Origin: Dysidea avara
Lineage: Eukaryota > Porifera > Demospongiae > Dictyoceratida > Dysideidae
Assembly (NCBI RefSeq): GCF_963678975.1
Contig: NC_089275.1
Coordinates: 32,995,116 to 33,059,115, forward strand
Direction: 5' to 3'
Length of the DNA: 64,000 bases
Part shown: positions 57,099 through 64,000 of the stretch, one piece after another
Layout of the letters: the number at the start of each line of letters is the position of its first letter
Numbering within the stretch: the stretch's first letter is position 1
Notes under the pieces: model-generated
The model's database searches: none
What the model saw: only the letters and a program-made list of their open reading frames with translations
Told to the model about the DNA's origin: nothing
Made by a program: the position numbers and the translations under genes

Positions 57099-57447
57099 TG
57101 TGACCCAGTCTGGGAAAACCGGTCTTATCGCCTATTTAAAAGTATCGAGAAATTCCGGTTTTAATTATTTAGTGTGTTAAGTTTCTCGCCATTTTAGATA
57201 GTTTTTAAACTGTATCAGGTGAACTCCAAAAGGGGAGGGAGGCGGGGGACCCAGAAGGAGGGCAAGCGGCAGAGCTCCAATAGGGCCCAATACCACTCGT
57301 ATGGATTGCCACTGTGCTTGGGAAAACAGCCAGTAAAAGCAGTCTAGCTGATTTTGGTAATGAAATTTGATAGTTTTTTCTTGTGTTAATGGTGAAAATA
57401 AAATCTGCTGACACTGGTTTAAAGCGGTTTTCCCAGACCCAGTCACA
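57099..57447. mobile_element. TGTGAC-family miniature element
   Basis: Ends TGTGACCCAGTCTGGGAAAA and TTTTCCCAGACCCAGTCACA are inverted, followed inward by CCGGT / GCGG. 349 bp. Frames crossing it have no coding meaning. Confidence 0.82.
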
Positions 57448-58005
57448 AATATTATTATACGTATGATTATGATTCTACATAATGATGTATATTACATTGT
57501 AATGTACTGGTATATGAATGTGTGTTTCCTCCAAGAGCTGAACTGTAGGGTTACTAATTAATCTATGTACATGTAACTTGCCAATGCCTAACTACAGTTG
57601 TTAAAATGTCGCGTAAAAGTACCTTTTCACATCTTTAAAAGAAAAATAATTCATTGTCTCCTCCATAGAATTAACTAGCTAGTCAACACTGCATCTGTTA
57701 GCACAGTTATTAATTAAATTTTACTGTAATTATAGTAATTTACTATTTGTTTACTAATTTCTGGATCTCATCAACAAAATACTTCAATAAAATTATAAAG
57801 GAAATTGATGCTTAATAATATTATATTGATAATATTATGTACAAGATCCCTAAGCACCTATGTTACTAAGTAGAAATATAAGTTTGTTGACAAGCATTAC
57901 CTGGCAGCTTCAGTCTAGACAATTTTCTTGTTTATTCAATAGTGTAGGTCTAAAATGATTTCTATAATATTATGTTTCCTGACAGCTAAGCATACACAAC
58001 ATTAT

Positions 58006-58057
58006 GTTGCTTATCATCATGCTTGCTTATCATCATGCTTGCTTATCATCATGCTTG
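58006..58057 (+). repeat. Short tandem repeat, 16-bp unit x3
   Basis: CTTATCATCATGCTTG occurs three times in a row. Confidence 0.9.
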
Positions 58058-58239
58058 AATGATACAGAGGATAATTATGCCTGTGAATATATCTACTGTG
58101 ATATATATTTAATAACCTATAATTATTTCATAACTGTCTACATGTGAAGCCAAGTTAATAACCCTACCTTATTTAATGATTTTAAAAATCAATTTTAATG
58201 AAATAGTTAGTACTATAACTTCCAGTTGTCACATACTGT

Positions 58240-59345
58240 CTACACCAAAAGACCCAAGCTGTGAAAAAGGGTGCACATGGTCCCAAAAGAGCCAGGGTGG
58301 AATAAGTTATGAAAATCAAGGATGGAAACTAAAACTAAATTGGCTGCAATAATATTAATGCCTTATAAAATTGTGGAATCAACTGTCAATTTAGTTAACA
58401 CCCTTATTTTCATAATAATTTAAGTAACCTCTACCCCTCTGTTGATTTTTGTAGCAATCTAAAATCTCTATGATTACACCTGTGCGTTATAATCTCTGCA
58501 ATTTCTGCACACCATAAATATAATAAAAATAATAATACTAATAACTTTTAATGATAACATCATTCATTAAAAATGATGGCCATCTTTGGGGCTTCCTTTT
58601 TATTTATTTTTTACTGCAGCAATGGGAAAAAGTACAGAGGTTTATTGGTGGTCTATATATCTAGTTGAACTATTTTGTTTAACCCTGTACAGAGTTCGGC
58701 TACAAACTAGCCACCCTGTAGCGAACTCAGCTACAGCTATATGTTACAAGACACTCCAGCTATGTTTGTTACAAGTCACATCCTGTAGGGAGTTAAACTG
58801 CAACCTGGTCACCATGTAGAGAGTTCAACATGCTACAAGTCACTTTGTAGAGTGCTCAACTATGAACAAGTCTGACTCACCCTGTAAAGAGTTCAGCCAT
58901 ATAACAAATCACCCTGTAGAGAGTTCATGCTACATTACAAGTCACATGCAGTCCCGTATAGATACAACAAGTCACCATGTACACAGTTCAGCTATTTTAA
59001 AAAATCAACCTGTACAGTAGAGAGTTCATGTGATAATAATATTTTGCTATTTTGCTTTAATTATAAACAACAAAATAGTTCAAAGTAGACCACCAATAAC
59101 AAATACAAAATCTGCACTTTTCTGGCAATGACAAAAAGCAAAAAGAAGTGATATCTATATCAGAACAGTGAAGCTGTGAACAAAGGGAGGGTAAATAAAG
59201 TTGTGAAATCAAAGGTGTTAATGCCAATCATTTTAAATAGCAGCCATTTCTTGGCTGCCACCCTTGATTCCATACCTTTATTCATCCTGGCTTCTTTGGG
59301 GTTGCACCCTTTGTTCACAACTTGGGTATTTTGGTATAGATCATG
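58240..59345. repeat. Head-to-head relics of the composite element
   Basis: A plus-oriented half foldback (CCAAGCTGTGAAAAAGGGTG, about 58252) is followed by a tail-like ATGGCCATCTTTGGGGCTTC (58577). A block of satellite in reverse orientation (GTACAGAGTTCGGCTAC units, 58690-59035) comes next. A more complete foldback (59155-59338, GTGAAGCTGTGAACAAAGGG to CCCTTTGTTCACAACTTGGG) closes the region with its tail pointing left. Two elements appear to have inserted facing each other. Confidence 0.6.
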
Positions 59346-61625
59346 TAACTGCTGACATGGCTTCAAGTGTAGACAGTTTACCTTGCTTTGAAATAAGTAT
59401 AGGTCTGTTAATTGTATATTATTTAAGCTTAGTACATAACTACATATATAGACAGGTACATGTACACCTCTGCGCCATAAGGGTATGAGAATGATGAGTA
59501 CCACCATAATGCTGTGTATGCTTAGCTGTATGGATTATAGAAATCATTTTAGACCTACACTATTGAATATACAAAGAAAGTTGTATACACTGAAGCCATG
59601 TAGTGGTTGTCAACAGACTTACAAATGAAGTAGTGTGGGATATTACCTGTGTAGGGAATCTATGAATTTCCTAACTGAAGTATTTTGGTAAACAAGTAGT
59701 AAAACTAAATTAATAACTGTGCTAATAGTACAGTACATAGTTCAACTCAGTGTTGGCTAGCTATGGAAATCTGGACAGGAAAGCACATATAGCTCTGGTA
59801 ACTTCAACAACTATTTAAAATGTTGTGTCTGACAAAAGAAAGAATAACAAATCTAGCTAAATGCTTCGATGATGTTGGACTAAGAATGGTCAACAATATG
59901 TAGCCTAGCTATAATTATACACACTGCTTGTAATACATATACAAGTATAGAAATTTTACAGGGATGGTAAAATAGGGGATATATCATCTAATCCTACAGC
60001 TATACTAGTGGACAATTAATTCCTACTATATACAACAACGTATGATGGCAAAGTACAATAGCCATGATTGATTTCCTTTCATTTCATTTTATATTTCTAT
60101 CATTCCTACTCAAATGTGATCAAGTATTTAGGTAAGTACAATTGCAAATGTTTTTGTAAGTTAAAGGTGAACTAGGGTTGGGGGAGACTCTATAGCTGAT
60201 GTAAAACTCACAAAAAGCTTATCTTCATACAGACAGCAAATTAGTGAAAGACATTATTATGCTAAATAGGGAAACTTTAGTTAGCATTAAGGATAAATTT
60301 AGGTTCAACTTTGATTTCTTCTTCACCAGGCATGGCTCCATTTTCTTAATTATAGCATTCCCTCTTGAGTTTATTAGGTAGAAAAGAAGGAGAGGTGGTA
60401 ACTGGCAGTAGTAACACAGTGATTACAGGTTTGGATCCCCTAGATTTGAGATTTGCTTTAACCGTAATTTCTTTTTCATTTTACTCTACCCCGTCTACAT
60501 TTTTTGGTACACCAGTGTCAATAAATTTGTTGTTGAATGCACTCTAACTGACAATTGAATTGGCCATTTCACTTTGTCTTCAGTTATATATGCTCCACCC
60601 ATTATACAATGCTATATAAAATGAAAAGTGTCAGATGCTTCTCTGCAACCAATCCAGTAACTACAAAGGTTACACTGAATGTGCAATTACTGAAAAGTGA
60701 AATGGCCATTCTGTTTATGTTTCAGTTGTGTTAGTTCCACCCACCATACAGTGTTACAAATAAAGAATAGTATAAGAAATGCCTGTGATTAATCCAGGAA
60801 ATTACAGACAATTCTCATGATAGCTAGCACCAAAATCATGACATGTTAGTGCAAATCAATAACTACTCAAGAAAGAGCACATGTGAGAACTAATCAGCAT
60901 TATTAACAATAGACACACCACACGTGATACACAAGTGCTCTAATTAGAACAGTATCCTACAGCACACAAAAGGACAAAGATAGCAATGAACATGCTCTAC
61001 AGAATCAACATTTGTACAATGGTGCAGTGGAGGCTACTGCAACAAATTGTGCTGCTGGTGCTGCTTTTATCATATCTGGTTAATTATCTATCCTGCATGC
61101 TGCTAGAAAACATGTTAAACTCAGGCTAACCATCAATGTGCATCTATATTCCTGCCATTTCTTATATGTCCATGGAGCATGGTGCTGCAGTTGGCAAAAA
61201 GACATGTCTTAGGCTGAAATGGCATCAAACAGTAAAGAGATCGCCTTATTTATCATCAACTTCTGCTTGGCTGAAGGCATCAGTTAGTTAGTTAGTTAGT
61301 CAGGCAGTCAGTTATTAGAAAAAAATTAGTTAGCTCAATGATATGAAAATCAAACTTGTTGGAGTCCTCTGAAAGCATTTTTGGGTTTGGTTATGCCTCG
61401 TCAATAGCTACAGTACTGCCAAACTGGCATGAAGGAAAATGGAAGCTGGCTTTTAGGTGATATTTTTGGCCAGGAAAGCCCATCCCTACTATACGCTACA
61501 GTAGTATTACTGTACTGTATGACACCCTGGTGAGAAGTAAACATTGCAATAAATGCTTGAGTTTATGGGTTAAATGCAGGAGTATAATTTAACAGTATAG
61601 AATGACTCAATATATATATACTCAC
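59346..61625. other. Gene 2 intron (between relics and signal exon)
   Basis: Keeps similarity to the gene 1 intron (see 8964-11446). A SINE-like head remnant lies near 60395-60440 (AGTAGTAACACAGTGATTAC then GGTTTGGATCCCC). TTAGTTAGTTAG tandem lies near 61285. No exon. Confidence 0.5.
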
Positions 61626-61671
61626 TGTTCTGCAGCTGCAATGAAAATAGTATAATCAATCCCATTATCAC
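61626..61671 (-). CDS. Receptor gene 2, signal-peptide exon
   Basis: A 46-base exon between TTACACAG and AGAACA|GTGAGT, phase 0 to 1. It encodes VIMGLIILFSLQLQN and joins in frame to the IgGFc exon (...QLQNSSGTPHQDYYF). The hydrophobic core fits a signal peptide. It matches the gene 1 exon at 11447-11495. An ATG lies inside (complement of 61663-61665). An upstream first exon was not found in this window and may lie beyond 61.7 kb or be absent. Confidence 0.7.
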
Positions 61672-63594
61672 CTGTGTAAGTAAAAAATAAGAAATAGCTA
61701 GTAGCTGTGCATATAGCTATATACAGCTGTATGCATTTTACCTATGCTAACTTACAGCTATAGCTATACAGGCAGGGCTGCCAAGAAACTCAGCTTTAGG
61801 TGCCCAGGGAAAAATATACATGTAGTCAGTACACTGTCTCATGGTCCCTACCAGACTGGGGCCAGGGACAAATTACCCAAGTCTTCCTTCTCTTCAAACA
61901 ATGCTGGAGCCACACTAGCTCAGCTACCACTCCACAATGTAAATTTACTTGCTACACATTGTTGTCAATAAATAATAAAATATACCTACTTAGCTATATC
62001 TGCTACCACTGTGACCATACAGGCCTGGTGCTTGAGAGTAAAGTTGCTAAAGTCTATAATTTGCTTTCTGGTTTATCTTTCACCTGTCATCACCGTTGAT
62101 TTGTAGAAGGCTAGTTACAGTATTATCAAGGGCAGATCCAGGGGGGTGCACCAGGGCCTATGGGGCAAGGGTCTGGGGACTGCAAAGCTAAAGCTATTTA
62201 AGTTTCAGGACTGAAAATTTTGGTTTTGTACACAAAAATCTAGCTTTTTACGTATGTAGACTGAATAATATATATTGATCAAGAGTTGTATAAGGATAAG
62301 CATGATTAGTTCAGTTAGGAGCTATGGACCTCACAAATGGCACACAAAGGATGTGCATTTCATTTGCAAAATATTCTTAGCAGGCTAAGTGTGTCCATGC
62401 ATGGAATAGTGCTGTAGATGCTAGTTTGCAACTATGGAGGAAAGTGTTATTTGTGGTGACTGTTCTATTAGAGTATTTGACTACTCTATTACAGTTATCT
62501 CTATCTTGATCTTGTACACTGCATTTTTTGAGGAATGGGGAGGGGGCACAAGCCCTTCATGCTACCTCCCTCGGTTTCGCCACTGATAAAGTTGTGAAAT
62601 CAAAGTGGTGGCCAAGAAATGGGTGCTAATTAGTATTAATGACATCATTGCAGCCATTTCTTGGCCATTACCTTAAATAAATTTATAACACAACTTTTTT
62701 CACCCAGGCTTTTGAAGGTCACATTTTTTGCAACTTGGCTGTTTTAAAGACTTTATTTCTTTTTGTACTCCCAAAGCCAACCATAAACTTTTTGGGGGCT
62801 CCTGCAGTTTATTCTTATCTACAGATGCAATGGTGACATGCAGAAGTTAGAATATTATCATAAAGTTCGATAGTACTGTATAGTAGGGACCACAAAGGTT
62901 TGGGCATGGCCATTGAAAAAATCACCCAAAAACCACTCTCACATTTCCCTGATGATGATAAGGCAGTATTGATTAGGTAAACTAAGCCCAAACAAGCCTT
63001 CAGGTCAACCCAATACACTTTCAACAAGCTGCTATGGAATTTATTATAGAGAATTTTCTAGTGACAGACAGATTGACTGACTGACTGACTGACTAAGTAA
63101 CTGACTGATTGACTGATTCCTTCAGACAAGCGTAACTTGATAACTGTTAAGGCTATGGGCTTGATTTTTCACTGTATGACATCTGTTCAGCCGGACACAT
63201 GCCTTGTGGCATACCACAGTACGTTCAATGCATTTTTCATGGACTTACCAGTGTCCTCCTTTGTCTCCAGCTACTATGAAAAATAAGGACAATTTCCTTT
63301 ACAAAGGAAACCATTATGCTCTACCACCAAATCAACATCTTTTTGTCAGCAAATATGAATGGCTACTTTGATTGCAGAAGCACTTTTTGAATAGTCCTTG
63401 ATTCATAATGCTGTGTAATGGGATGAGCATAGCTGACAATGAAACATAATGGATACTTCACTTTTCAGATGATAATTAATAGCTGGGGTGAGTAGCGCCA
63501 TTTCTTTCTTTTGATGCAGTATGTGTAGGTTCACCAGTCAAATAATTTTATTTTCAAAAAATGTTAACAAACATACACAAAAGTTAAAATTTTC
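61672..63594. other. Non-coding stretch with decayed repeats
   Basis: A GGCAGATCCAGGGGGGTGCA end near 62131 belongs to the GGGGCGGATCC family. Two CTATTAGAG-type motifs lie near 62463. A decayed foldback (GTGGTGGCCAAGAAATGG / CAGCCATTTCTTGGCC) occupies about 62585-62745, with a CCAAAGCCAACC tail. A GACT tandem lies at 63072-63100. Open frames at 61744-62099 are short and unsupported. Confidence 0.5.
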
Positions 63595-63832
63595 AACTAG
63601 AGTAGGGACCATAGCACATTGATAAAAACTACTGAAACAAGCTGGAGTTGTGCATGATATTAAATCTCAATGAAGCAATAAGAAGTGTTATATATATCCC
63701 TACTGTGCATTTCATTGTGGTATGTATCTAGGGATATAACACTTCTTATTGTTATACTGTGATTTAATATCGTGTACTACTCTGGCTTGTTTCACTACTT
63801 TTTATCGATGTGCTATGGTCCCTACTCTAGTT
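63595..63832. mobile_element. Foldback element with AACTAGAGTAGGGACC ends
   Basis: Left AACTAGAGTAGGGACCATAG and right CTATGGTCCCTACTCTAGTT are inverted, and inner segments (GATAAAAACTACTGAAACAA / TTGTTTCACTACTTTTTATC) are also complementary. Related inner sequence occurs in foldbacks at 38972, 40250 and 51640. AT-rich flanks make the target duplication ambiguous. Confidence 0.85.
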
Positions 63833-64000
63833 AAAAATTTCAATTTATTGAGTACTTGCTATTATTTAAATTAGCAAAACCCTGAAGGGAATTGCGCTAA
63901 TGTACAGGTGATTAATTAAAAATTACAAAAATTAAGTGCTATACAGTTTTAAATGCAACACAGATTAAATTAGGGGGTAAAATTATTCCAGTCACAAACT
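63833..64000. other. Non-coding end of window
   Basis: Nothing recognisable in the last 168 bases. Confidence 0.5.

Overview
This window looks like AT-rich metazoan nuclear DNA: short exons with GT/AG introns, phase-1 fibronectin type III (FN3) exons, very dense miniature inverted-repeat elements and a satellite. The gene content (secreted or single-pass receptors combining an IgGFc-binding-protein-like domain with FN3 modules) and the repeat style suggest a marine invertebrate, with a demosponge as my best guess. No rRNA, mitochondrial or other diagnostic locus is present, so the organism is inferred, not shown.

Genes. Two paralogous minus-strand receptor genes dominate. Gene 1 (about 6.13-11.80 kb) has a candidate first exon, a signal-peptide exon, one large IgGFc-like exon, a broken FN3 half-exon, a short linker exon and a transmembrane exon. 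Gene 2 (about 38.01-61.67 kb) has the same ends and IgGFc exon plus additional FN3 material, and its introns are swollen by repeats. Exon lengths and phases agree between the copies, and intron sequence is still alignable, so they come from a duplication. A plus-strand gene at 25.40 kb encodes a small hydrophobic protein; a short form ends at 25,690 and a longer splice form may end inside a foldback repeat at 30.2 kb. Several isolated, splice-compatible open exons at 12-23 kb (mostly minus strand) may belong to one or two further genes I do not recognise. A broken non-LTR retrotransposon 5' half lies at 1.8-3.1 kb.

Repeats. The most unusual structure is a composite element present as two full copies (30.10-33.31 kb and 42.48-47.90 kb): a near-perfect foldback of about 150-bp arms, a hairpin tail, a long 31-bp satellite array (with 367-bp and 458-bp higher-order periods in copy 2), and a conserved ~830-bp terminal module ending in a 7-bp-stem hairpin. 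Relics of its parts occur at 1.46, 3.57, 34.96, 35.97-36.95, 37.68, 58.2-59.3 and 62.6 kb. There are also hAT-type miniature elements with exact 8-bp target duplications (33.38, 53.19, 53.61 and 16.81 kb, one nested in another), TTA-flanked elements (23.01 and 28.10 kb), tRNA-derived SINE pieces, and a short motif around CTCTATTAGAG repeated about twenty times.

Layout: 0-6 kb retroelement, satellite and decayed hAT DNA; 6.1-11.8 kb receptor gene 1; 12-23 kb sparse exon candidates, SINEs and miniature elements; 25.4-30.2 kb small membrane protein gene with miniature elements in its introns; 30.1-37.8 kb composite element copy 1 and relics; 38.0-61.7 kb receptor gene 2 with composite element copy 2, a duplicated intron block and nested hAT elements inside its introns; 61.7-64 kb repeats. 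All exon boundaries are read by eye from splice consensus and paralogue comparison; no transcript evidence was available.
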